Of a DNA stretch of 61,445 nucleotides, positions 17,043 through 25,614 are shown piece after piece. The position numbers and the translations under genes are program-made. This stretch comes from Victivallis lenta (GTDB lineage Bacteria; Verrucomicrobiota; Lentisphaeria; Victivallales; Victivallaceae): NCBI RefSeq assembly GCF_009695545.1, contig NZ_VUNS01000029.1:1-61445 (forward strand), read 5' to 3'. Numbering within the stretch: position 1 is the stretch's first letter; each line of letters opens with the position of its first letter. The notes under the pieces are model-generated. The model had not been told where the DNA came from. It saw only the letters and a list, made by a program, of their open reading frames with translations, and ran no database searches.

Positions 17043-17622
17043 TCCGAGTTATCGCAACTGGAACCGGTGGCTGCTCCGGGGAGTGCTGGTCTATGTGCCG
17101 CTCTCTTTCCTGACTCCGCTGCTGATGTACCAGTTCCGGGACAACAATCGTCTGATCGTGATCGACGGGCGCAATTCATACCATGTCACGAAATACGCCT
17201 CACAGGAACAACTGGTCCGGCTCTATGAATATATGGCAAGGCTGGGGACCGATGCGCTGCTGATGCGGAACCCGGCGGGGCTGGACCGGCCGGAACTCTT
17301 CGATGAGATGTATGTGGGACAGGCCCGGCAGAAGGCGCTCGATCTGCTCAAGGCCGAGGCGGAGAATTTCGGGAAACAGGAGCTCCACCAGAAAGCGGAG
17401 ATTCTCGGAATTCAGGTATTGGAGGCCGACAGCCGCACCTCGTTTTTGAAAATCTCAGGACAGCTGCTCCGCAACTCCGGCAGGAACCTCAACGCTTCCG
17501 CAGAAATTCTGCAGTTCGAGCTGTCGATGAATCTCGTGGTCAACTACGACCTCGGAAAAAATGCGGTTTATCCGTTTGTCGTTTCCGATATCAATTTCAA
17601 TCAGCAATCAATCAGAAAGTAG
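17035..17622 (+). CDS. VirB8/TraE-like protein B
   Basis: Protein of 195 residues starting MNDPSYRNWNRWLLRG, with GAGGAGG upstream of the ATG at 17035. One membrane segment (about 16-36) and a periplasmic domain with alternating helix and strand, ending in beta strands (LSMNLVVNYDL, YPFVVSDINF) as in TraE-type proteins. It is the second of two adjacent single-pass proteins of the same size, so the system either has two VirB8 homologs or uses one as a partner protein. The VirB9-like gene follows after 9 bp. Confidence 0.65.
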   Translation: MNDPSYRNWNRWLLRGVLVYVPLSFLTPLLMYQFRDNNRLIVIDGRNSYHVTKYASQEQLVRLYEYMARLGTDALLMRNPAGLDRPELFDEMYVGQARQKALDLLKAEAENFGKQELHQKAEILGIQVLEADSRTSFLKISGQLLRNSGRNLNASAEILQFELSMNLVVNYDLGKNAVYPFVVSDINFNQQSIRK

Positions 17623-17631
17623 AGGTGACAC

Positions 17632-18747
17632 ATGATGTTGAGAAGTAACATGTTCCGCCGGTTCGGATTCCTGTTTGCCCTTGGCGGGCCGATGTTCTGT
17701 TCTGCCGGGGAAAGCCCGGAAAGGCAGATCCGGGAGATGAACCAGTTTCAAGAGTATGTGCTGGCGCAGGGGGAAGTCTACAAAATCTATGTCAAAAAGG
17801 ACGACGGCGTGACGACTGTGACGTTTCCGTCCGCCATCTCCAAGATCGCCGGGGTGAACGTCTCCACCGATGGAAGCACCGATTTTCAGATTTCCGCGCA
17901 GCCGGGCGGCTATTACTTCAATCTGGCGGCGCTGAAGGAAGGCGCGGCGGGAACTTTGACCGTCGTATTCAACCGCAAGACCTACATCCTGTATCTGATG
18001 CAGGACAACGCCAAAGCGTTCGCCGCCGTCAACTTCACCGGCGGCTCCGGCGGCGGTCCGGAGGCCGTCGGCCGCTCCGGCGGCGTAACACCGGCAAGAC
18101 TGCTCTCGCTGATCGATATGGCCAAGGCATACGATCTGCTTATGCAGCGCTATCCGACCGAGCTGCGGGATACGAAACGCTCGACCGCCAGGGCGGTGTT
18201 TCAGTTTGAAAAGTTTCGGCTGGAGCTGCTGGAGGTGATCCGGTTCCACCATGAGGACACCCTCGTTTTCAAGGTCTTGCTGCACAATGATACAGATGAG
18301 GAGATTCTCTATGACAAGTTCAGCTTTTCGGTTCAGGCGGGGAATCGGACTTATCCGATGAGCGCCGCCGACGCCACCGGCGTGATGCCGCCGCAGAGTG
18401 CCACCTATGCGTTCTTCACCGTCACCGGTACGCCGGAGGGACGCCGGAACAATCTGGCCCCGGACAACGATTTCAAAGTCGGAGTAACGGCACAGTATAT
18501 GGAAACGGCACCGCTTACGGTGGTGCCGGAACAGCCGGACCGGGCCGAAGCGAAGATGGACCGACATCTCGAAAAGCTCACGGATTCCGTGGAGAAGCTG
18601 TTGGTACAGCAGGCCGTTCCCGCGCCGGCGGCAGAACCTGCTGAAGAGGAGAACGCCGGGAAACTCCCGGAAACACCGGAGAAGATCGAGTGGTGGGACT
18701 TTTCGGAGTTTCCGTCGAATCTGGCTTTTCTTATCAATTGGATGTGA
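17632..18747 (+). CDS. VirB9/TrbG-like outer-channel protein
   Basis: Protein of 371 residues with a signal peptide (about 1-25, ending CSAGE) and AGAGGTG before the ATG pair at 17632/17635. The N-terminal domain is beta-rich (YVLAQGEVYKIYVKK, TTVTFPSAISKIAGVNV), resembling the start of VirB9/TrbG/TraK secretin-like subunits. A second beta domain spans about 190-290 (VLLHNDTDEEILYDKFSFSV). A Pro/Glu-rich linker and a tail with WWDFSEFP follow. It precedes the VirB10-like gene, the usual VirB8-B9-B10 order, and would form the outer-membrane core complex. It is longer than typical VirB9 (about 290) because of the C-terminal extension. Confidence 0.75.
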   Translation: MMLRSNMFRRFGFLFALGGPMFCSAGESPERQIREMNQFQEYVLAQGEVYKIYVKKDDGVTTVTFPSAISKIAGVNVSTDGSTDFQISAQPGGYYFNLAALKEGAAGTLTVVFNRKTYILYLMQDNAKAFAAVNFTGGSGGGPEAVGRSGGVTPARLLSLIDMAKAYDLLMQRYPTELRDTKRSTARAVFQFEKFRLELLEVIRFHHEDTLVFKVLLHNDTDEEILYDKFSFSVQAGNRTYPMSAADATGVMPPQSATYAFFTVTGTPEGRRNNLAPDNDFKVGVTAQYMETAPLTVVPEQPDRAEAKMDRHLEKLTDSVEKLLVQQAVPAPAAEPAEEENAGKLPETPEKIEWWDFSEFPSNLAFLINWM

Positions 18748-18765
18748 TAAGGTTAAGGTGACATC

Positions 18766-19962
18766 ATGAATTTGCGGGAATTCTTCAAGAAATTGCGCAG
18801 TCCGCTCGGAACCTCTCTTTTGTTCCTTGCGGCAATCGTCACACTGGCCTTCTCGGCAGTACCGTTCCTGATCCGGGAAGATGCCGGTACACTCCAGGTC
18901 GTCCGTTCGGAAAGCGGCGAGGCGAGCTTCAATATCCCCGGCAAGGCCAAAGCGATTTCCGCCGCGGCCTCAGCGGAGCGGCAGGCCGGTTCCGGTTCCG
19001 AAACGGTTGATCTCTCCGAAGAACCAGACCGAACCGGCAGGCCGCTGCCTCCTTCCGACTACCGCATCGCGTCCGGGGAACGGAGTCCGGGGGGCACGTC
19101 CCGAACTTCTTCCTTCGACCGCAGTCGGAGCACGCCGGTTCAGGGACCGAAAATCACGATCATCGACGGCGAATCCGGCGCCGGGCGAAGCAAAGAGTTC
19201 GTTTCGGACCGCTTCGCGCCCTATGGCCGGCTGCTGGCCTGTAAAATGATCAACACCGTCGAGAGCGGCGATGCCGATACGCCGCTGATCGCGGTGGTGA
19301 TGGAGGATCTCTGGTGGATCAACGCCAAAGGCGAAAAGAAACTGATTATCCCGGCCGGAACCGAAGTGTTCGGCAAGGTCAACGGCGCCAAGCCGCAGCG
19401 AAACCGCCTGACCACGGACGGCAATTTCGTGTTGGTCTGGCAGGCCACTTCGGACATGGTTGGTTTTGAATTGCAGCTCAAGGGGATCGCATTGGAAAAG
19501 TCGACCTATCCGGACAACCGGATGCTGGCCGCGATTACCGATATGAGTGCCGGAATCCCCGGACAGGTGATTTCGAATGAGAATCTGTCCAAGTTCCTGA
19601 TGTACACCCTGGCATTCGGCCAGGGACTGGCGCAGGGATACCAGACCAACGAAGTCTATACCGACTCCGGCATTACGATTACGACCCAGGACGGAACGAC
19701 GAAAAACGCGATGGCCCGCGGCGCGGAAACGCTGGCGCAGGTGATGCTGCAGGACGTTTCGCAGATGATTGCGAAAGAGTCCTACTACATCCGGGTCGCC
19801 AGTGGAACTGAATTCTACATCTTCGTTCAGCAGGTCATCAATCTCGACGACGCCCAGATCGCGGATACCCTGCTCAATAAGCTCGAAGAACAGAAGATTC
19901 AGGGGCCGCAGAAGCCTTCGTATAAAAACGTGCTGAACGCCTTTTCCGGCGGGAAACAATAA
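18766..19962 (+). CDS. VirB10/TrbI-like channel protein
   Basis: Protein of 398 residues with the VirB10 plan: short cytoplasmic N-terminus, one membrane segment (about 17-37), a Ser/Pro/Arg-rich flexible linker (about 60-130), and a C-terminal beta-barrel domain (about 140-370). Typical TrbI/VirB10 phrases are visible: APYGRLLACKMINTVESG, TPLIAVVMEDLWW and KKLIIPAGTEVFGKVNGA. AAGGTGA precedes the ATG. VirB10 spans both membranes and gates the outer channel in response to ATP use by VirB4 and VirD4. One of the more certain calls of the operon. Confidence 0.88.
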   Translation: MNLREFFKKLRSPLGTSLLFLAAIVTLAFSAVPFLIREDAGTLQVVRSESGEASFNIPGKAKAISAAASAERQAGSGSETVDLSEEPDRTGRPLPPSDYRIASGERSPGGTSRTSSFDRSRSTPVQGPKITIIDGESGAGRSKEFVSDRFAPYGRLLACKMINTVESGDADTPLIAVVMEDLWWINAKGEKKLIIPAGTEVFGKVNGAKPQRNRLTTDGNFVLVWQATSDMVGFELQLKGIALEKSTYPDNRMLAAITDMSAGIPGQVISNENLSKFLMYTLAFGQGLAQGYQTNEVYTDSGITITTQDGTTKNAMARGAETLAQVMLQDVSQMIAKESYYIRVASGTEFYIFVQQVINLDDAQIADTLLNKLEEQKIQGPQKPSYKNVLNAFSGGKQ

Positions 19963-19982
19963 CAATGAAAGGGACAAGAAGT

Positions 19983-20624
19983 ATGAAGAAATCACTGTGG
20001 ATGATCGCGTGCGCCTCCCTCGTCGCAGGTGCCATCACCGGATGCAAGACGGAAGAACCGCTGCCGGAGCCGCCGAAGGAGTATATCCATGTGCCGGTGC
20101 AACTGGTGGCCGGAGCCATTCCGGGCGGCAGCCAGGAGAAGATCATGTCGAATCCGAATCTGCGGGCTTACGCAGTAGGGCGATACGTCGATCCGCATAA
20201 GCGTGTGATGCACGAACAGCACTCCGTCTACCGGATGGAGAAGCTGCCGGAGTGGAACCTGCTTCCGCAGCCTGACGCCGATCCGGTGCTCCGGGCTCAG
20301 AAGATGCGGCAGGAACGGTATGCGGATGCCGCGACCGGCCAGATCGAACGGACTGCCGCGGAAATCCATGAGATGCGCCAAACCGTCCTGATGCTTCTCG
20401 AAAGCCGGAACGTCCAGAAACAGCAGGCCGATACGCTGCTCCGGAATTTTGAAACCCTGAAAAAGCAGTATGGCGTCCTGTCGGGAAACATGGTCAAAAC
20501 CTCCGAATTCGTGAACTCTCTGGAGGGTGAACTCAAGAAACTGAAGCAGGAGAATGAAGTTCTGAAGCTCCAGCAGAAAAAACGCGAGCTTCCCGCCGCC
20601 TGTCCGCCGGAGGTGCGCCAATGA
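19983..20624 (+). CDS. Lipoprotein with coiled-coil C-terminus
   Basis: Protein of 213 residues if it starts MKKSLWMIACASLVAG at 19983, with AAGGGA about seven bases upstream; the ATG at 19965 has no ribosome binding site. The lipobox is ITGC. A Pro-rich mature N-terminus (EEPLPEPPKEYIHVPVQL) is followed by a helical C-terminal half with heptad-like periodicity (about 115-205). It lies between the VirB10-like gene and a small membrane protein it overlaps by 4 bp. Possibly a VirB7-type lipoprotein stabilising the outer complex, although far larger than VirB7. Family not recognised. Confidence 0.6.
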   Translation: MKKSLWMIACASLVAGAITGCKTEEPLPEPPKEYIHVPVQLVAGAIPGGSQEKIMSNPNLRAYAVGRYVDPHKRVMHEQHSVYRMEKLPEWNLLPQPDADPVLRAQKMRQERYADAATGQIERTAAEIHEMRQTVLMLLESRNVQKQQADTLLRNFETLKKQYGVLSGNMVKTSEFVNSLEGELKKLKQENEVLKLQQKKRELPAACPPEVRQ

Positions 20625-20881
20625 AAAAACAGTGGGTTCCTATCCTGATTCTGGTCTGGCTGGTTCTCCTGACCGTCTGCATGGTTCTGTTCCAGATGCG
20701 GACCGGCGTCGTCGATGAAATCCTCGATGAACAGGACCGGCAGGCCGGAATCCTGATCAAGCAGTCGGAGATTCTGGCACTCAATACAGTCCTTGTCCGG
20801 GCGCTGGTCGAACAGGTACGGTCCGGCAGGGAAACCGCGAAAGATGAGGTGACATTAAGACTGGAGGAACTGCCGCAGTAG
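20621..20881 (+). CDS. Small single-pass membrane protein
   Basis: Protein of 86 residues with one N-terminal membrane segment (about 5-26) and a charged helical remainder. Its ATG overlaps the previous stop (ATGA), with GGAGGT upstream. No family recognised. The topology (short N-terminus, one segment, coiled helix) and coupling to a lipoprotein gene suggest a partner in the envelope complex of the conjugation machine. Confidence 0.6.
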   Translation: MKKQWVPILILVWLVLLTVCMVLFQMRTGVVDEILDEQDRQAGILIKQSEILALNTVLVRALVEQVRSGRETAKDEVTLRLEELPQ

Positions 20882-20988
20882 CGGATGATCCGGAATGCTG
20901 AGGACAGGCCCGCGCTCCTCCGCTTTCCGTCAGGTGATCGGCATCCGGAATGCGTGATAAAAGAACACCTGAGGAAAGGAGTTTCACT

Positions 20989-21456
20989 ATGAAAAATATC
21001 ACTTGCGGGCAGAAGGAACAGCTCTCCGTACTGTTCCGGAGAGGACAGTTGAGCGGTTTGCCGGTACGGAATCCGGCGAAACTTTCGGAGGCTGCCGCCG
21101 CCCGGCTGATCGCTGCGGCGGCGCAGGTGCCGTTCGGAACGTACCGGCTGGTTTCCGAACGGATGCGCCGGCGGCTGCTGAAGCTGCGCGAAGGCAAACG
21201 GGTGCGGTTTGAGGATTGTGAACTTGAATTCATGACGGAGGATATCGCCATGGGACTTTTCTGGGTTGCCGGCCGGCGGGAATACCGGGATACGGTGCCG
21301 GCTTTGAGAATGCTGCATCAGCGGGTCAGGAAGATGGTCGCCAAAGGCTTCCTGGAGTACATCCCGAACTGGGAAATCTGCCTCCTCGACGCTGACGAGG
21401 CGGACCGGCTGATCGCTGAAGGCGAACGGAAGGTCGCCGCGCTGCTGGAGAAATAG
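20989..21456 (+). CDS. Hypothetical basic protein
   Basis: Protein of 155 residues starting MKNITCGQKEQLSVL; AAAGGAG lies upstream of the ATG at 20989, which is preferred over the frame start at 20950. The sequence is Arg-rich and helical with a possible DNA-binding surface (RMRRRLLKLREGKRVRF, RVRKMVAKGFLEYIPNW), the second part resembling the winged region of a helix-turn-helix domain. No family can be named. It lies between the envelope genes and the ParA-like ATPase, so it may act in DNA processing or in regulating the element. Confidence 0.55.
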   Translation: MKNITCGQKEQLSVLFRRGQLSGLPVRNPAKLSEAAAARLIAAAAQVPFGTYRLVSERMRRRLLKLREGKRVRFEDCELEFMTEDIAMGLFWVAGRREYRDTVPALRMLHQRVRKMVAKGFLEYIPNWEICLLDADEADRLIAEGERKVAALLEK

Positions 21457-21469
21457 AGGGTTTGAAGGT

Positions 21470-22267
21470 ATGTCGAAATTTGTGATGATCGCTGGAACAA
21501 AAGGAGGGATCGGCAAGACTTTGATTGCAACGTTCCTCGCAGACATCGCTTCGGAGCACGGATTCCGTCCGGTCCTGTTTGACTGTGATAACGAAAACCA
21601 CTCCCTGAGCAATGCCTGCGGGGGCGTTCCGGAGTTTGAGCTGGCCGATATCGATCCCGAATCCGCCGAAGAAACGGATTATCCGCTGGATTCGGCGGTC
21701 AACCGGATCGCGGAGCTGGAATCCGCGAAAGAGAGGAAAAAAGAGTATTTTTATTTGCTGGACATGAAAGCCGGAACGAGCGGCTCCACGATCAGGTGGC
21801 TGGAGGCGTTTCCATTTGAATATATGCGGCAGCTTGCAGTCGAGGTGTATCTGGCCGGATGCGTGACCGCCGACATCGACAGTTGCCTGACCTGGGGCAA
21901 GTGGTTGCGGGAATACGCTCCATTGGCCCAAACGGGGGCCCTGCGTTTTCTCCTGGTCAGGAACCACTTGGCCGGAGACCGTTTCGATTTCTACGACGAC
22001 AAGCTCAGACCGCTGCAGGAGAGCCGGGAGCTGCGGAGCATCGTGATCGATTTCCCGGAACTCAGCGGCAGGTATCTGAAACTGATCAAGGATTACCGGA
22101 CCAGTTTCGGACAGGTCGCCCGGAACCGGACGACAATCGCTTCTTTCGGGTTTATGGACCTGCACCGGATTCGGCTCTCATTTGAAAAAATCAAAACCGG
22201 TTTCGACGGGCTTTTCAATCCCGGTCCGGGTAAGGAGGTGGCACATGGCGGAAAACAGGAAAACTGA
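21470..22267 (+). CDS. ParA/MinD-like ATPase
   Basis: Protein of 265 residues with the deviant Walker A GTKGGIGKT at residues 9-17, the DCDNENHSLS motif near 38-47 and a Walker B-like strand YLLDMKAG near 95-102. This places it in the ParA/MinD/Soj P-loop group. Such proteins partition or position DNA and large complexes; related ones occur in conjugative elements and help maintain or position the transfer machinery. GAGGG lies upstream of the ATG. It overlaps the 963-residue protein gene by 23 bp. No ParB-like gene is evident nearby, so a positioning role is at least as likely as classical partition. Confidence 0.78.
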   Translation: MSKFVMIAGTKGGIGKTLIATFLADIASEHGFRPVLFDCDNENHSLSNACGGVPEFELADIDPESAEETDYPLDSAVNRIAELESAKERKKEYFYLLDMKAGTSGSTIRWLEAFPFEYMRQLAVEVYLAGCVTADIDSCLTWGKWLREYAPLAQTGALRFLLVRNHLAGDRFDFYDDKLRPLQESRELRSIVIDFPELSGRYLKLIKDYRTSFGQVARNRTTIASFGFMDLHRIRLSFEKIKTGFDGLFNPGPGKEVAHGGKQEN

Positions 22268-25136
22268 AACCGCTCCGGGCGAGCTGCCGCTTCCGGAGCG
22301 TCAGGAGCTGGCGGCACGGCTGATCTGCTCCGGCATGATTCCGCCGCGGCCGCTGGACCAGCTGACCCAGGAAGCCGTCGAGGAGATTACCGCCGGTCTG
22401 CCGTCCGTTCACATCGGCGATCTGGTCATCAGGGAACAGAATGCCGGAGAAGTAACGATTTCCGCATACGGGATCAATCAGACCGAGGTGGAAATACAGC
22501 TTGATCGTATGCTTCCGCAGTATGAAATGCAGGGAATCCCCGAATTTTATCCGAGCAGGGATTATTCGCCGCAGGCGTGGCTGGGATTCATGCGCAGTCG
22601 CGGTCCTTACGGCCACTGGGAAGAGATGAAACGGTGGCTGGACTGCTGGCAGGTCGATTATGTGCCGGAACGGCTGCAAACCGGATTTTCCGATCAGGTC
22701 GAAGCCATTTCCCGGCAGGCGCAGGAGTTGCTGGAGGAACGCCGGGAGGATCTGATGGCGCGGCTGGCGTGCATGGGATTGATTTCGCCGCTCGATTATT
22801 TCCGCCGGACTCCGGAGAAAGCCGACGCGATCATTGCGGCGCTGCCGCCGCTGGTGGATATGGAGATCATCTTCGACAAGGAAGATGGTTCGCAGGCGTT
22901 TTACCATTTCATCAACCTCGCGGAGTATCAGTTCCGTTCCAAGACCGTCACCGATGCTCCGGCGGACAAGCCCTGGGAAATGGATGATCCCCGGAACAAC
23001 CGTTTCAAGACCGCAATGTATCAGGATTATTCGCGCGAAATACAGGAAGAGGATGCGCTGAATGACGCGATTGCCGAGCTGTTCGACGCCCGGATGTTCA
23101 AGGTCACGCTCGCCTCGGAAAGCGACAAAAGCCTGAAACTTCAGGTCGAGAAATTTTTCGCCGGCAAACCGGAACTGCAAAACGAGCACCAGCACGTCCG
23201 GGCGACCCTGAAGCACGGTTATGCCTGGCTCGATTTCCTGAATCAGGAGATTGAAAGCGCCATTCCGATGACCTCTCACGAGCATCCCTCCTTCAGCCGC
23301 CTCAAACGGGCGTTTGAAGCATGGGAATTCGCCCCGAGCAAAGCCGTCGTCAACTGGCAGGCCGGTTTCCGGCAGGACCGCCGGAAAAACAGCGAAGAGG
23401 CGCGCATGACGTTTTTCCGGACATTGTTCAGCAAGCTCGCCACGGCCGAGATCATCAAGCGCTTTCCGCAGGATGAGTGGTTCGCGATGAACTCCCGGTA
23501 TGCCGAGGAGTTCGCCCGACAACAGGTCCCTCTGCTCCCGGACCAGCAGGACATCGGCGACTGGCTGAAACTCTTCGGCCAACCGCGTCCGGATGATCCC
23601 ATCGCCTTATACAAACTTCAACGCAGCTTTCAGGCTTCCGGCATCCCGTTTCACCGGGAGGCGGTCTGCAAAGCGTTCAACAACCCAAAAACGAAAGGGA
23701 AACAGAGTATGAGTATCAATCCGCAAAACGAACTGAAGTATCTCGTCGGAGCCGTCAGGCACCTGATCGAACAACGCCAGATGCCGCCGGTCAGCCCCGC
23801 TGTGCTGGGCTCTCTGTCGCTGGAGGAAGTCCGGGAGATGCTCCGGGAAGATCCCCGGCTCAGGCTCACCGACGATCAGGCGCAGATGCTGGCCAACAAG
23901 CAGCGGGCCGGCTATCTCCGGGATATGGCGCTGCCCGCCGGAGGAATCCGGGAGCTTTCCCGGCCCGAGGCCAGTTACATCATCAACAATACGCCGCGGC
24001 TCTCCCGAGCCCAGATGATGCCGGACAATCCGGCAACCGAGGAAACCCGGAATTATTTCCAGCGGCTGATCAGGAACTCCCCTGAAATGCGGCTGCCGGC
24101 CGCCACCTGGAACTATATTTCCGAAGAGGCTTTACAGGGGAAAATCCGGAATATTCTGGCCAGCCGACCGATCAGTGAGCAGCAGCTCGCCTACCTCAAC
24201 GAGTGTTATGCGAATCAGACGCTCCCGATGGAGGTTGCAAAGCAGTTCATCGACAAGCCGACGATCGGGCCGGATGATTTCTGCAACCTCAACCAGTATC
24301 AGGCGCGGGAGATTTTCAACGCCTGTCCCGCCACTCCCAACCAGATCGAGTATTTCCTGGCGATGTCGGACAACCATCCGCTCAAACCGGCCCATCCCGA
24401 GCGCATGACCTATCTGGAAGCGCGGGAACTCCGTGACAAGATCAGCATGCGCGGCAAAACGATCGATCCGGAGGGACCGATCATCGCCAACCAGATCGCG
24501 GCGATCCGGGATGAGATGGAACGCAATCCCTCGCTCGAACTTCCCGGCCCCGTCGAGAAGATGACCTACGGCGAGGCCAGAGAGTTCCTCGACAATCTCA
24601 GTCCGAGCGAGGGGCAGATGAAAAAGCTCGGCTATCTGATCCGCGAAAACAACGTCAGCGATCTGATTCCGTCATTTATCCGCGAGAGCCTCAAGCGTGG
24701 ACAGGTGTCAAAAATGATCGACCTGCTGGTGCAGAAGGACCGGCACGGAAACATCGATACGCCGGCTCTGGAGAAACTGGTCGCACAGGTCGATCCCCCG
24801 GCGACGCCGGAACAGCTCGAAACAGTCAGGGCCTATCAGGAAAACGGCAGTAAAATCAAGCTGCCGAAGAATCCGACCTACCGTCAGGTCGAGCATCTGC
24901 TGAATCAGGAATATGAGAAGCAGACCATCAATCAGGCGCAGATCGATATCCTGAAAGGATGGGTTGCCAAAGGAACCGTTGAGGCGAAATACCTGAAAGC
25001 GCCGGAAAAGCTGACGCAAGCTGAGTATGCCCAACTTCACCTGAAGCATTTGGAAAACTCCCGCGCGATGAATGCCGGAACTCCGGCCGCTCCTTCAATG
25101 GCTAAAGCACCGGAGATGCCCGGCATGAGCCGGTGA
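22245..25136 (+). CDS. Large repeat protein of unknown function
   Basis: Protein of 963 residues starting MAENRKTETAPGELP; AAGGAGGT precedes the ATG at 22245. No signal or membrane segment. Internal repeats are visible. In the N-terminal half, QELAARLICSGMIPP...EEITAGLP recurs as EDLMARLACMGLISP...DAIIAALP. In the C-terminal half (from about residue 490) a module of about 60-70 residues recurs several times with the pattern [ST]xxQ[ILM]xxL...P...[TS]xxEA. A possible internal start at 23709 (AAAGGGA upstream) may produce the C-terminal half alone. No relaxase HUH triad or primase motif is apparent. A cytoplasmic scaffold or DNA-processing factor for transfer is possible from its place between ParA-like and VirD4-like genes. 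Confidence 0.7.
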   Translation: MAENRKTETAPGELPLPERQELAARLICSGMIPPRPLDQLTQEAVEEITAGLPSVHIGDLVIREQNAGEVTISAYGINQTEVEIQLDRMLPQYEMQGIPEFYPSRDYSPQAWLGFMRSRGPYGHWEEMKRWLDCWQVDYVPERLQTGFSDQVEAISRQAQELLEERREDLMARLACMGLISPLDYFRRTPEKADAIIAALPPLVDMEIIFDKEDGSQAFYHFINLAEYQFRSKTVTDAPADKPWEMDDPRNNRFKTAMYQDYSREIQEEDALNDAIAELFDARMFKVTLASESDKSLKLQVEKFFAGKPELQNEHQHVRATLKHGYAWLDFLNQEIESAIPMTSHEHPSFSRLKRAFEAWEFAPSKAVVNWQAGFRQDRRKNSEEARMTFFRTLFSKLATAEIIKRFPQDEWFAMNSRYAEEFARQQVPLLPDQQDIGDWLKLFGQPRPDDPIALYKLQRSFQASGIPFHREAVCKAFNNPKTKGKQSMSINPQNELKYLVGAVRHLIEQRQMPPVSPAVLGSLSLEEVREMLREDPRLRLTDDQAQMLANKQRAGYLRDMALPAGGIRELSRPEASYIINNTPRLSRAQMMPDNPATEETRNYFQRLIRNSPEMRLPAATWNYISEEALQGKIRNILASRPISEQQLAYLNECYANQTLPMEVAKQFIDKPTIGPDDFCNLNQYQAREIFNACPATPNQIEYFLAMSDNHPLKPAHPERMTYLEARELRDKISMRGKTIDPEGPIIANQIAAIRDEMERNPSLELPGPVEKMTYGEAREFLDNLSPSEGQMKKLGYLIRENNVSDLIPSFIRESLKRGQVSKMIDLLVQKDRHGNIDTPALEKLVAQVDPPATPEQLETVRAYQENGSKIKLPKNPTYRQVEHLLNQEYEKQTINQAQIDILKGWVAKGTVEAKYLKAPEKLTQAEYAQLHLKHLENSRAMNAGTPAAPSMAKAPEMPGMSR

Positions 25137-25144
25137 ACCGCAAA

Positions 25145-25169
25145 CCCGCGCCGGATTTCCCGGCGCGGG
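25145..25169 (+). terminator. GC-rich hairpin after the repeat protein gene
   Basis: CCCGCGCCGG (25145-25154) and CCGGCGCGGG (25160-25169) form a perfect 10-bp stem with a 5-nt loop, nine bases after the stop. There is no T-run, and the hairpin ends just before the GGAG of the next gene. It is more likely an mRNA stability or attenuation element than a complete terminator. Confidence 0.45.
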
Positions 25170-25188
25170 AACCATTGGAGGCTTGTGT

Positions 25189-25614
25189 ATGAAAGAGAAA
25201 AAAGAAACACTGCGGAATCTCGCCATCCGCACTCTGGCGGGAGCCGGTACTTCGCGTGCCAGAGCGCTCGATCTGTTTTCACTGTATGAAAAGTGCGGCA
25301 ACGAGGACGATATCGTCTATGCCATCGTCTTTGAGCTGGAGGTTCTCCATCATCTGCAGGAACGCATCCATCTGGAAAACTGCCAGCGGAATGAACTCCT
25401 GATCAGGCAGATGACGCAGGCTCTCGACAAGAACTGCGAGGCACTGACAGCTCTGGTCTGCCGTCAGGAGCAGATCAGCCGTTCCCAGTTCCGGCGGCTG
25501 GTCGCTCTGCACCGGGAACGGTTCCTGAACCGTCTTATCGCGGTCTGCGCGTTGACGCTGCTTTCCGTGCTGGCCGGGCTGGGCGTGTTTACAATCTACT
25601 GGCTGTGGGTGTGA
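25189..25614 (+). CDS. Tail-anchored membrane protein before VirD4
   Basis: Protein of 141 residues. The ATG at 25189 is eight bases from GGAG, preferred to the TTG at 25183. A helical cytoplasmic domain of about 110 residues is followed by one C-terminal membrane segment (about 116-138, ending IYWLWV). The stop TGA directly abuts the ATG of the coupling-protein gene, implying translational coupling. As the coupling ATPase itself lacks N-terminal membrane helices, this protein may help recruit it to the membrane. Family not recognised. Confidence 0.6.
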   Translation: MKEKKETLRNLAIRTLAGAGTSRARALDLFSLYEKCGNEDDIVYAIVFELEVLHHLQERIHLENCQRNELLIRQMTQALDKNCEALTALVCRQEQISRSQFRRLVALHRERFLNRLIAVCALTLLSVLAGLGVFTIYWLWV

